From Rhizobium sp. Q54 (GTDB lineage Bacteria; Pseudomonadota; Alphaproteobacteria; SMXQ01), in assembly GCA_945861615.1 (NCBI GenBank), contig CAMAVH010000012.1, forward strand, positions 1 to 37,411: DNA of 37,411 bases. Reading direction: 5' to 3'. The notes under the pieces were generated by a model that saw only the letters and a list, made by a program, of their open reading frames with translations, did not search any database and had not been told where the DNA came from. Shown here piece after piece: positions 17,581-24,967 of this stretch (positions are counted from its first letter, which is position 1; each line of letters starts with the position of its first letter). The position numbers and the translations under genes were made by a program.

Positions 17581-18666
17581 ATGCCGAACCTCGTCCCGCC
17601 CGCAGTCCGTTCCTTGTCAGGCCGCCTGTTCGCCGGCCTCGCCATCGCCGCGCTGGCCAGCCCGGCCGCCGCCGATCCGGTCGCCGACTTCTACAAGGGC
17701 AAGAGCATCGATCTCATCATCGGCTTCACCCAGGGCGGCGGCTACGACGTCTATGCCCGCACGGTGATGCGCTACATGGTCAACCATATCCCGGGCCAGC
17801 CGACCGTCGTGCCCAAGCAGATGACCGGCGCCGGCAGCCGCAAGGCCGCGGCCTACGTCTATACCGTCGCGGCCAAAGACGGCACCGTGATCGGCGCGAC
17901 CGACCAATCGATGCCGGTCCAGCAGGCGCTCGGCGAGCCGCTGCAGTTCGACAGCAACAAATTCAACTGGATCGGCAATCCGAACAACGACATCAACACG
18001 CTGGCCTTCTGGCACACGGCGGGCATCAAGACCGTCGATGACCTGAAAAACAAGGAAACCATCGTCGGCGCGACAGGCCCCAACACGTCGGCGCAATATC
18101 CGCAAGTGATGAACAACCTGCTCGGCACCAAGATGAAGATCATCACCGGTTATCCCGGCGGGGCCGATATCAATCTTGCCATGGAACGCGGCGAGGTGCA
18201 GGGCCGCGGGTCGAATGCCTGGGCATCGTGGAAGTCGACCAAAGCAGATTGGCTGAAGGACGGCAAGGTCGACATCATCGTGCAGATCGGCCTGAAAAAA
18301 GCTGCCGACCTACCGAACGTGCCCTTGCTGATGGATCTTGCCACCAACGCGCAGGACCGCGCCGCCTTGAAGCTGCTGTCGTCCGGCACCGCTATTGGCC
18401 GGCCGCTCTACACCACGCCGGGTGTGCCGCCCGACCGCGTCGCCGCCTTGCGCCGCGCATTCGATGCGACGATGGCGGACAAGCAATTTCTCGCCGACAC
18501 CAAGAAAATGGATCTCGACCTCAACCCGATGGGCGGCGAGGAACTGCAACAGGTCGTGGCCGAGGTGGTGGCAACGCCGCCCGCCATCGCCAAGCATCTC
18601 GTCGCCGCTCTCGAAGGCCATATCATGCGCGATCTGACGAAAGAACAAGGCGCCGCCAAGCGCTGA
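17581..18666 (+). CDS. Tripartite tricarboxylate transporter-type substrate-binding protein (TctC-like), copy 1
   Basis: 361-residue exported solute receptor. The start at 17581 has GGGAG and gives a signal peptide (basic SLSGR, hydrophobic core, cleavage near AAA-D at about residue 32). The mature part begins DPVADFYKGKSIDLIIGF, and continues GGGYDVYARTVMRYMVNHIPG, GATGPNTSAQYPQVMNNLLG, YPGGADINLAMERGEVQGRG and ASWKSTKADWL, all typical of the TctC/Bug branch that binds carboxylic acids in the periplasm. No TctA or TctB membrane genes are in the window, so it must share a permease encoded elsewhere or act otherwise. A paralogue lies at 32543-33601. A terminator follows. Confidence 0.85.
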   Translation: MPNLVPPAVRSLSGRLFAGLAIAALASPAAADPVADFYKGKSIDLIIGFTQGGGYDVYARTVMRYMVNHIPGQPTVVPKQMTGAGSRKAAAYVYTVAAKDGTVIGATDQSMPVQQALGEPLQFDSNKFNWIGNPNNDINTLAFWHTAGIKTVDDLKNKETIVGATGPNTSAQYPQVMNNLLGTKMKIITGYPGGADINLAMERGEVQGRGSNAWASWKSTKADWLKDGKVDIIVQIGLKKAADLPNVPLLMDLATNAQDRAALKLLSSGTAIGRPLYTTPGVPPDRVAALRRAFDATMADKQFLADTKKMDLDLNPMGGEELQQVVAEVVATPPAIAKHLVAALEGHIMRDLTKEQGAAKR

Positions 18667-18702
18667 TGAAGTTTTGACGCACCTCTCAGACAGCTTTTAG
18701 AC

Positions 18703-18729
18703 AAGGGCCGGGGCATTCCCGGCCCTTTT
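18703..18729 (+). terminator. Rho-independent terminator of the TctC gene
   Basis: AAGGGCCGGG (18703-18712) pairs with CCCGGCCCTT (18718-18727) around a five-base loop, followed by TTGCTTT. It lies 36 bases past the stop codon. Confidence 0.8.
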
Positions 18730-18793
18730 GCTTTGATCGCCCCGAAGAGCTATTTGGCTATCTTTCCTAATCGGCCGCCCCCGCGAAGCATGA

Positions 18794-18818
18794 GGAACGG
18801 CCATGGTCCGAGACCGTT
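18794..18818 (+). promoter_or_regulatory. sodB: Putative EcfG (general stress sigma) promoter of sodB
   Basis: GGAAC (18794-18798), 16 bases, then CGTT (18815-18818) match the EcfG consensus exactly, in the right orientation and in the intergenic region before sodB. The predicted leader would be about 125 bases. The same bases also form a GAACGG/CCGTTC dyad, so an operator is an alternative reading. Confidence 0.5.
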
Positions 18819-18949
18819 CATTGAATAGCCCCGTTGCTAGCATTCGCTTTGCGGATGTCGGGCGAGGGACCCCAGACCCCAACCTTTGACCAATGGCCTC
18901 TATGCGGGGTTCTCGGGTTCCTCTTTTTTCAGACGGCCAGGAGAGAGAC

Positions 18950-19810
18950 ATGCCCTTCAAATTACCGGCCCTGCCCTATGCGCAAGACGCGCTTGAGCCG
19001 CACATCTCAGCGCGCACGCTGCAATTTCACCACGGCAAGCACCACAAAACCTATGTCGAAACGCTGAACAAGCTGATCGAGGGCGGCAAGTTCGCCGACA
19101 TGAGCCTGGAAGAGATCATTCGCGCCACCGCCGACGCCAAAGATGGCGCCGAGAAGAAGATTTTCAACAACGCCGCGCAGGTGTGGAACCATGCCTTCTT
19201 CTGGCACTCACTGTCGCCGCACGGCGGCGGCGAGCCGGAAGGCGATCTGCTCGCGCGCATCGAAAAGGACTTCGGCGGGCTCGACGAATTTCGCGCCAAG
19301 TTCAAGGAAGCGGCCGTCGGCCAGTTCGGCAGCGGTTGGGCCTGGCTCGTTGACGACAAGGGCAAGCTCGCCATCGTCACGACCGCCAATGCCATGACGC
19401 CGATCGCCAAGGGCCAGAAGCCGCTATTGACCTGCGACGTCTGGGAGCATGCCTATTATCTCGATTATCAGAATGAACGACCGAAATTCGTCGAGACCTT
19501 CCTGCGCCATCTCGTCCACTGGCATTTCGCGGCACATGTTCTCGGCAACGACGATGTTCTGAATTTCACAACGATGGAGAGCCAGATGACCAATAGCAAG
19601 ATCGAAGGCGAAGGCAGCTATACGGCGGCGCGGGACTACAACAAGGGCGTAGCCAAATCGGTCGCCGCCGGCAAGAGCGAGGAGCAAGCCAACGACGCGA
19701 AGAAAGCGCTCGACGGCAAGGAAGGCGCCGAACTCAAACGCGCCGAAGCCGAAGGCAAAAGCCATTCGCACGGCGAGGATCCCAAGCTGCACAAAGCTGG
19801 CCGCGCTTAA
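18950..19810 (+). CDS. sodB: Fe superoxide dismutase with extra C-terminal domain
   Basis: Converts superoxide to hydrogen peroxide and oxygen. The first ~205 residues are a complete Fe/Mn SOD: metal ligands His27 (FHHGKHHKTY), His81 (AAQVWNHAFFW), Asp163 and His167 (CDVWEHAYYLDY). Gln77 in the AAQVWNH context indicates the Fe-dependent type. The ATG at 18950 follows AGGAGAGAG. SODs of this family normally stop near residue 200; here the frame runs on to 286 residues with a hydrophilic tail (GEGSYTAARDYNKG, EEQANDAKKALDGKEG, RAEAEGKSHSHGEDP). An internal ATG at 19586 with its own ribosome site could make this tail alone. A strong terminator follows. Confidence 0.95.
   Translation: MPFKLPALPYAQDALEPHISARTLQFHHGKHHKTYVETLNKLIEGGKFADMSLEEIIRATADAKDGAEKKIFNNAAQVWNHAFFWHSLSPHGGGEPEGDLLARIEKDFGGLDEFRAKFKEAAVGQFGSGWAWLVDDKGKLAIVTTANAMTPIAKGQKPLLTCDVWEHAYYLDYQNERPKFVETFLRHLVHWHFAAHVLGNDDVLNFTTMESQMTNSKIEGEGSYTAARDYNKGVAKSVAAGKSEEQANDAKKALDGKEGAELKRAEAEGKSHSHGEDPKLHKAGRA
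19576..19588 (+). promoter_or_regulatory. Internal ribosome-binding site and start inside sodB
   Basis: GGAG (19576-19579) lies six bases before an in-frame ATG (19586-19588, codon 213), exactly where the SOD fold ends. The 74-residue product beginning MTNSKIEGEGSYTA would be the tail domain alone. Confidence 0.5.
19586..19810 (+). CDS. Possible independently translated tail of sodB (GEGSYT small protein)
   Basis: If translation starts at the internal ATG, this gives a 74-residue, highly charged, mostly helical protein: IEGEGSYTAARDYNKGVA, then a Lys/Glu-rich helix EEQANDAKKALDGKEGAEL and a His-rich end (SHSHGEDPKLHKAGRA). The GEGSYTATR-YN...A-DALEG-EG-EL--AE-EGK pattern resembles small stand-alone proteins of unknown function that I recall from proteobacteria. 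It shares its frame and stop with sodB, so it may exist as a domain of SodB, as a separate protein, or both. Function unknown. Confidence 0.4.
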   Translation: MTNSKIEGEGSYTAARDYNKGVAKSVAAGKSEEQANDAKKALDGKEGAELKRAEAEGKSHSHGEDPKLHKAGRA

Positions 19811-19872
19811 CCCAGCTCCGCCTGAGAACTGGCCGCAATCAGCCATCGATCCTCCGGTCGGCTGCGGCCCCC

Positions 19873-19909
19873 AACACCCCCGAGCAACAGCTCGGGGGTG
19901 TTTCGTTTT
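19873..19909 (+). terminator. Strong Rho-independent terminator of sodB
   Basis: A perfect 13-bp stem, AACACCCCCGAGC (19873-19885) with GCTCGGGGGTGTT (19890-19902), loop AACA, followed by TCGTTTT. It lies 62 bases past the sodB stop. Confidence 0.95.
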
Positions 19910-19980
19910 GCGCCCCTTGCGATCTCGTGGCCTGCGCGGGATAGTCCCTTCGCGACAAGAGCAGGGGAGCGCCGCGCGCC

Positions 19981-20979
19981 ATGACGATCTTTCTCAACGA
20001 CGACCATATCCGCCATCTGCACGAGAGCGGCACCGTCACCATGGCCGATTATGTCGAAGCGGTCGAAGCCGCCTATCGCGATCAGGGGACCGGTGATTTT
20101 CAAATTCTGCCGCGGCAGAATTTCTGGATGGAGCGACCCGGCGAAAAGCGCCCCGGATCGCTCAAGCTCGGCGGCGGCCTGCTCAAGACCGTCGGCGTCA
20201 TGGGCTGCTCGATGTATTCGACGGGCTACGGCGGGGGCATGAATTTATGGATCACCGCCTATTCCGCCGTGACCGGCGATGTCGAGGCCATCCTGCATTC
20301 GGGACAGATCGGCCCGATGAAGACCGGCGCGACGGCCGCCATCGCCGCCAAGCATATGTCACGCGAAGATTCGGCCGTCGCCGCCCTGATCGGCACCGGC
20401 GATCAGGCTCGGACGCAGCTCATGGGCCTGATGGCGGTGCGGCCGCTCCGCGAAGTGCGCGTCTATAGCCGCAGCGCCGAGGGCCGCGACGCTTTCGCCG
20501 GCTGGGCGCGCCGGCTGTTTCCGCAACTGACCGTGCTGGCCGCGACGAGCGCGGAGGCCGCCCTGGCCGGCGCCGACATCGTCGTCACCGTGACCAATTC
20601 CAAGACGCCGGTGATCGAGGCGGATTGGATCGAAGCCGGCGCCCATTGCAATTTCATCGGCGCGCATTATCCCGAGCAACGCGAAGTGGACGAATCCGTG
20701 CTCAAGCGCGGACGCATCGTCGTCGACGATCTCGACCAGGCCTTTCATGAAAAGGGCGAACTGATCATTCCATTGAAAGCCGGCGCGATCGGACGCGACA
20801 TCGTGCTCGGCGACATCGGCTCGGTGATCGCCGGCCGGGTCAAACCGCGCAGCGCGGTGGACGACATCACCATCTTCCTGTCCGGCGGTACCGCGCTGGA
20901 ATATCTCGGCGCCAGCGCCATGCTGGCGCGCAAGGCCAAGGCGGCGGGGCTCGGCCAGACCCTGGACGGCGGGAATTAA
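19981..20979 (+). CDS. Ornithine cyclodeaminase / mu-crystallin family protein
   Basis: 332-residue NAD(P)-dependent enzyme family that includes ornithine cyclodeaminase, alanine dehydrogenase and ketimine reductases. The NAD loop is GTGDQA (Gly138-Gly140), preceded by the substrate-binding Lys114 in GPMKTGATAAIAAKHM. VVTVTNSKTPVIEADWIEAGAHCNFIGA and SAVDDITIFLSGGTALEYLGA follow, as in the family. GGGG is seen in the start (AGGGGAG, ten bases before ATG 19981). Ornithine cyclodeaminase itself cannot be distinguished from the related imine reductases by eye. It is separated from sodB by a terminator. Confidence 0.85.
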   Translation: MTIFLNDDHIRHLHESGTVTMADYVEAVEAAYRDQGTGDFQILPRQNFWMERPGEKRPGSLKLGGGLLKTVGVMGCSMYSTGYGGGMNLWITAYSAVTGDVEAILHSGQIGPMKTGATAAIAAKHMSREDSAVAALIGTGDQARTQLMGLMAVRPLREVRVYSRSAEGRDAFAGWARRLFPQLTVLAATSAEAALAGADIVVTVTNSKTPVIEADWIEAGAHCNFIGAHYPEQREVDESVLKRGRIVVDDLDQAFHEKGELIIPLKAGAIGRDIVLGDIGSVIAGRVKPRSAVDDITIFLSGGTALEYLGASAMLARKAKAAGLGQTLDGGN

Positions 20980-21149
20980 ATCCGCGATCCCATCGGGGGC
21001 GATGAATTACCCCATAGAATCAATCAGCCCGCCGCCATACCCAAATCGCAATACAGACCCGCGCAGATCGGCCTAGGCAGCCAAGCCAGCTGTGAGGAAT
21101 ACTTTCGGCAACGGGGAGTCGAAACGTCGCTTTTGTTAGGAGGGTGGGC

Positions 21150-21995
21150 ATGTCCATGCCGCCGCTGCTGCGCCGTCTCGCCATCTCGTCCGCCTTGTTC
21201 TTCGCCGCGCTCGCGCCCGCGTTCTCCGTCAACGGATCGGCGCAAGCCGCGCCGCTGCCCGTCGATCTCGAACTGATCCTCGCCGTCGACGTCTCCGGCA
21301 GCGTCGATGCCATCGAGGCCAGACTGCAGCGCGAGGGCTATATCGCCGCCCTAACCAGCGACACCGTGATGAAAGCGATCAAATCCGGGCCTTATCGGCG
21401 GATCGCCGTCGCCTATGTCGAATGGGCCGGCGAGCAATATCAGCAAACCCTCATGCCCTGGACGCTGATTGAAAGCCTCGAAGACGCGCAGAACTTCATG
21501 GGCAAGGTCGCCGATGCGCCCTATGTCGCCATCCGCTGGACTTCGATCAGCACCGCCATCGACTATTCGCGAGCCCTGTTCGAGCAGAGCCCCTTCGAAG
21601 GCACGCGCCGCGTCGTCGACATTTCCGGCGACGGCAAGAACAATCACGGCCGCGAAGTGGCGGACGCGCGCGCCGAAGCGATCGCCGCCGGCATCACCAT
21701 CAACGGCCTGCCGATCCTCAGCAGCCGTGCCGGCGCGGCCAACTCGACGACGCTCCGCGGCTGGCCGTCTGATCCGGATCTCGACGTCTATTACCAGACC
21801 CAGGTGATCGGCGGGCCCGGCGCCTTCATGGTGCCGGCCGAAAGCTTCGACACCTTCTCCGAGGCGGTCAAATCCAAACTGATGCGCGAAATCGCCGGCA
21901 TCCCGCCGCATATCCAGATCGAAGGCGACACGCAATTCGCCTACGGCCCGATCGACGTCAAAACGCAGGACGCGGCGGCGGCGATCGCCGACTAA
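21150..21995 (+). CDS. DUF1194 exported von Willebrand factor A-like protein
   Basis: 281-residue exported protein. The ATG at 21150 has a near-perfect AGGAGGG site five bases upstream; an in-frame GTG at 21144 overlaps that site and is rejected. A signal peptide covers residues 1 to about 33 (hydrophobic LAISSALFFAALAPAFSV, then AQA). The mature part begins VDLELILAVDVSGSVDAIEA, where DVSGS is the metal-ion-dependent adhesion (MIDAS) motif, followed by RRIAVAYVEWAG, SISTAIDYSRALFEQ and RRVVDISGDGKNNHGRE, the pattern of DUF1194. Family function is unknown; VWA folds usually bind proteins. A shared terminator separates it from the convergent M29-like gene. Confidence 0.88.
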   Translation: MSMPPLLRRLAISSALFFAALAPAFSVNGSAQAAPLPVDLELILAVDVSGSVDAIEARLQREGYIAALTSDTVMKAIKSGPYRRIAVAYVEWAGEQYQQTLMPWTLIESLEDAQNFMGKVADAPYVAIRWTSISTAIDYSRALFEQSPFEGTRRVVDISGDGKNNHGREVADARAEAIAAGITINGLPILSSRAGAANSTTLRGWPSDPDLDVYYQTQVIGGPGAFMVPAESFDTFSEAVKSKLMREIAGIPPHIQIEGDTQFAYGPIDVKTQDAAAAIAD

Positions 21996-22014
21996 GCCGC
22001 TCCGCCGGCAAAGC

Positions 22015-22047
22015 AAAGGGGCGCTCCCGCGGAAGCGCCCCTTTTTT
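22015..22047. terminator. Rho-independent terminator between convergent genes
   Basis: AAAGGGGCGCT (22015-22025) pairs with AGCGCCCCTTT (22034-22044) around an eight-base loop, followed on the plus strand by a run of six T (22042-22047). It ends the DUF1194 gene; on the minus strand the T-run is short (TTTGCTTTG), so it may also work for the M29-like gene. Confidence 0.88.
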
Positions 22048-22065
22048 ATCGGCAATTGGCAGCGG

Positions 22066-23259
22066 CTATTCCACGAAGGCTTCGAGCAGTTCGACAGGAT
22101 CGCCGTACTTGCTCGCCATCTCGACGACCTTGGGATCGCGCAGCGAGGTGAGGAAGCCATTGTCGATCAGCGTCGTGTTGCCGGCCTTCACCGTGGCGTC
22201 GAAGATCACGCAGTCCTGGTGGATATGCGGCTCCTCCCAGAACGGCACGACGCGCTGCATATATTCGCTCGGCCGGTTGCTGTCGGTGCCGAAATGCAGG
22301 GCGCCCGCCGAATTGGAGCCAGCCGGGTAGATGTTGTAGCGCGGCGCCTTCGGGTTGAAGCCGCAGCCCAGTTCGTGCAGCAGCGCTTCGCGGCCGACCA
22401 GCATGTCGCGCAGCACCTCGGCGTCGAGCGACCGGCCGTGCACCTTCTCGACGATGCCGTCCTTATATTCGATGCCGATCTTCTCCTCGAAGGGCTTGGG
22501 AAAACCCACCGCCCATTGCGGGAAGACCACGCCGCCCATTTGCGGACGGGCATGGGGATCGCGCTTGAATGCGCTATGGGCGTAGATGTTCGGCCCGTGC
22601 GCAGGCAGGTAATGGACATAGCAGCCATCGACGTCGCCGGTGTTCTCGCCGCGCCAGCGGTTATGCTCCAGCAGGTTCTTGGTCATTTCCGGCGTGAACT
22701 TGATCACCAGATCGGTGCCGCGCGCGTCGGCGAAGGTCATGTCGAATTCGCTGTCGCGCGGATATTGCCGCGCCGTAGCGCGGATGATCTCGCCGACCAA
22801 TTCGACGGGGAAGCGCGCCTGCGGCGAATTCAGCACGTCGAGATTGCGGAAATAGGTGATCTTGATCCAGCGCTGGCCCTTTTCCTTGCGCAGCTTGTTG
22901 AACAGGGGATAGCCGGTCGAGGCGAACCAGGTGGAGACGACGAAGTCCGCCTTCTCGATCAACGCCACCGCTTCGGGCGGCGGCTCGGTGATCTGACTGG
23001 TGTGGTGCATGAATTCCTTGGGCTTGCAGCCGCGCCCCAGCGCGATGCCCGACACCGCGTCGATGACGCGGCGGTCGAGCCCGGGATCGGTCAGGAACAC
23101 GACATTGTCGCCGGGTCGGATGGCAAACACCTTCATCATGTTGTCGATCGCCTGGAAGTAGTTGCGCAGTTCGGTCTGCGGCAACAGCTTGTCCGGCGGC
23201 ATGGCGTTGGCGGTTTTGCCGGCAAGAATATCGGCGATGGTCGGGCCGTGGTGAGCCAT
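22066..23259 (-). CDS. M29 aminopeptidase / NicX-like putative metalloenzyme, copy 2
   Basis: 397-residue paralogue of the protein at 16140-17327. The two share long identical stretches, for example HHGPTIADILAGKTA, LRNYFQAIDNMMKVFAIRP, ITYFRNLDVL and the last 20 residues. The proposed ligand set is conserved: Glu296 in HELGCGFNP, His322 in GALHFG, His347/Asp349 in IHQDCV. No signal peptide. The ATG at 23259 follows AGGGAG. It lies 55 bases after mmsA on the same strand and may be in its operon. A peptidase role is possible, but the pairing with acid-binding receptors and dehydrogenases in this window favours a small-molecule substrate. Conservation of the metal site in both copies suggests both are active. 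Confidence 0.6.
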   Translation of the reverse strand: MAHHGPTIADILAGKTANAMPPDKLLPQTELRNYFQAIDNMMKVFAIRPGDNVVFLTDPGLDRRVIDAVSGIALGRGCKPKEFMHHTSQITEPPPEAVALIEKADFVVSTWFASTGYPLFNKLRKEKGQRWIKITYFRNLDVLNSPQARFPVELVGEIIRATARQYPRDSEFDMTFADARGTDLVIKFTPEMTKNLLEHNRWRGENTGDVDGCYVHYLPAHGPNIYAHSAFKRDPHARPQMGGVVFPQWAVGFPKPFEEKIGIEYKDGIVEKVHGRSLDAEVLRDMLVGREALLHELGCGFNPKAPRYNIYPAGSNSAGALHFGTDSNRPSEYMQRVVPFWEEPHIHQDCVIFDATVKAGNTTLIDNGFLTSLRDPKVVEMASKYGDPVELLEAFVE

Positions 23260-23314
23260 AGCTATCTCCCTATCTGAACGGCGGGCCTCTCGCGGACCCT
23301 GGGCCGTGGTTAGT

Positions 23315-24805
23315 TTATTTCATCGTAGGCATTATGAATTCGGCGCCGGCACGGATGCCGGTCGGCCAACGCGACGTCACGGTCTTCAGACGCGTGTAAA
23401 AGCGCACGCCTTCCATGCCGTGGATATGATGGTCGCCGAACAGCGAGCGCTTCCAGCCGCCGAAGCTGTAAAAAGCCATCGGCACCGGGATCGGCACGTT
23501 GACGCCGACCATGCCGACCTGCACCCGGTTGACGAAGGCGCGCGCGGCGTCGCCGTCGCGCGTGAAGACCGCCGTGCCGTTGCCGTACTCGTGGTCGTTC
23601 ACCAGTTTGAGCGCTTCGTCGAAGCTCTTGGCGCGGACGACGCAGAGCACCGGCCCGAAGATTTCTTCTTTGTAGATACGCATGTTCGGCGTGACTTTGT
23701 CGAACAGCGAGGCGCCGAGGAAAAAACCGTCCTCGTAGCCCTGCAGCTTCATGCCGCGGCCGTCGACGACAAGTTCGGCGCCTTCCTGCAAACCGATATC
23801 GACGTAGGATTTCACCTTGTCGCGATGCGCGCCGGTGACCAGCGGGCCCATCTCGGCTTCGGGATCGTTGCCCGGGCCCACTTTCAGCGCGCGCACGCGC
23901 GGCGCCAGCTTGGCGATCAGCGGGTCGGCGGCCGCACCGACGGCGACGGCGACCGAGACGGCCATGCAACGTTCGCCGGCCGAGCCGTAGGCCGCGCCCA
24001 TCAGCGCGTCGGTCGCCTGATCGAGATCGGCATCCGGCATCACCACCATGTGGTTCTTGGCGCCGCCGAGCGCCTGGACGCGCTTTCCGGCGGCTGTGCC
24101 AGTGCGGTAGATATGTTCGGCGATCGGCGTCGAGCCGACGAAGCTGATGGCGCCGATGCCGGGATGGGCGAGAATGGCGTCGACCGCGTCCTTGCCGCCG
24201 TTGACGACATTGAGCACGCCCGGCGGGCCGCCTGCCTCGAGGAACAGTTCGGCCAGGCGCAGCGGGCAGCTCGGCACCTTCTCGGACGGCTTCAGCACGA
24301 AGGTGTTGCCGCAGGTCACCGCGACTGGGAACATCCACAACGGCACCATGGCCGGAAAATTGAACGGCGTGATACCGGCGCAGACGCCGATCGGCTGGCG
24401 CAACGAATAGCCGTCGACGTCGGTGCCGACGTTTTCGCTATATTCGCCCTTCAAAAGATGCGGAATGCCGGTGGCGAATTCGACGACTTCCAGGCCGCGC
24501 TGCAGCGATCCGAGAGCGTCGGAATGGACCTTGCCGTGCTCGTTGGTGATCAGCTTTGCCAGTTCGTCTGCATGTTTCTCGATCAGTTCCTTGAAACGGA
24601 ACATGACGCGGGCGCGGCGCAGCGGCGTGGTCGCAGCCCAGGCGGGAAAGGCCTTTTGCGCGGCGGCGACGGCAGCCTCGACCTCGGCCGTGCCGCCCAT
24701 GGCGACGCGCGAGGCGACCTTGCCGCTGGCCGGATTGAACACATCGGCGAAGCCGACGCCGCCCTTGGCCGATTTACCGTCGATAAAATGCTGAATATCC
24801 GCCAT
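23315..24805 (-). CDS. mmsA: Methylmalonate-semialdehyde dehydrogenase (CoA-acylating)
   Basis: 496-residue aldehyde dehydrogenase converting methylmalonate semialdehyde to propionyl-CoA (or malonate semialdehyde to acetyl-CoA) in valine, beta-alanine or inositol breakdown. The start is the typical [11 protein letters not shown]; then [17 protein letters not shown], the cofactor stretch [12 protein letters not shown], and the catalytic Cys in AGERCMA. As expected for this CoA-dependent branch, the general-base Glu of other aldehyde dehydrogenases is replaced ([14 protein letters not shown]). The ending [19 protein letters not shown] is diagnostic. No other valine or inositol genes are adjacent. 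Confidence 0.95.
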   Translation of the reverse strand: MADIQHFIDGKSAKGGVGFADVFNPASGKVASRVAMGGTAEVEAAVAAAQKAFPAWAATTPLRRARVMFRFKELIEKHADELAKLITNEHGKVHSDALGSLQRGLEVVEFATGIPHLLKGEYSENVGTDVDGYSLRQPIGVCAGITPFNFPAMVPLWMFPVAVTCGNTFVLKPSEKVPSCPLRLAELFLEAGGPPGVLNVVNGGKDAVDAILAHPGIGAISFVGSTPIAEHIYRTGTAAGKRVQALGGAKNHMVVMPDADLDQATDALMGAAYGSAGERCMAVSVAVAVGAAADPLIAKLAPRVRALKVGPGNDPEAEMGPLVTGAHRDKVKSYVDIGLQEGAELVVDGRGMKLQGYEDGFFLGASLFDKVTPNMRIYKEEIFGPVLCVVRAKSFDEALKLVNDHEYGNGTAVFTRDGDAARAFVNRVQVGMVGVNVPIPVPMAFYSFGGWKRSLFGDHHIHGMEGVRFYTRLKTVTSRWPTGIRAGAEFIMPTMK

Positions 24806-24967
24806 GGCGATCCGTGCGCGCTCCGTGCTGCGTGTGTGATGTTTTTATAGGCGGAAGTTTAGGGGCCGGAGGCAAAAAGGTCCAGCGAGCCGCTCTGCGA
24901 AATGAGCGCGGTTCATTCAATCGGGAATTAACGAAACGCCCGCCAATGCGCGAGGCGCTCCATGGCG

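Noticed and set aside
18697-18960. 87-codon minus-strand frame between the TctC and sodB genes
   Set aside because: It crosses a terminator, the sodB promoter match and the sodB ribosome site, has no ribosome site of its own and resembles no known protein.
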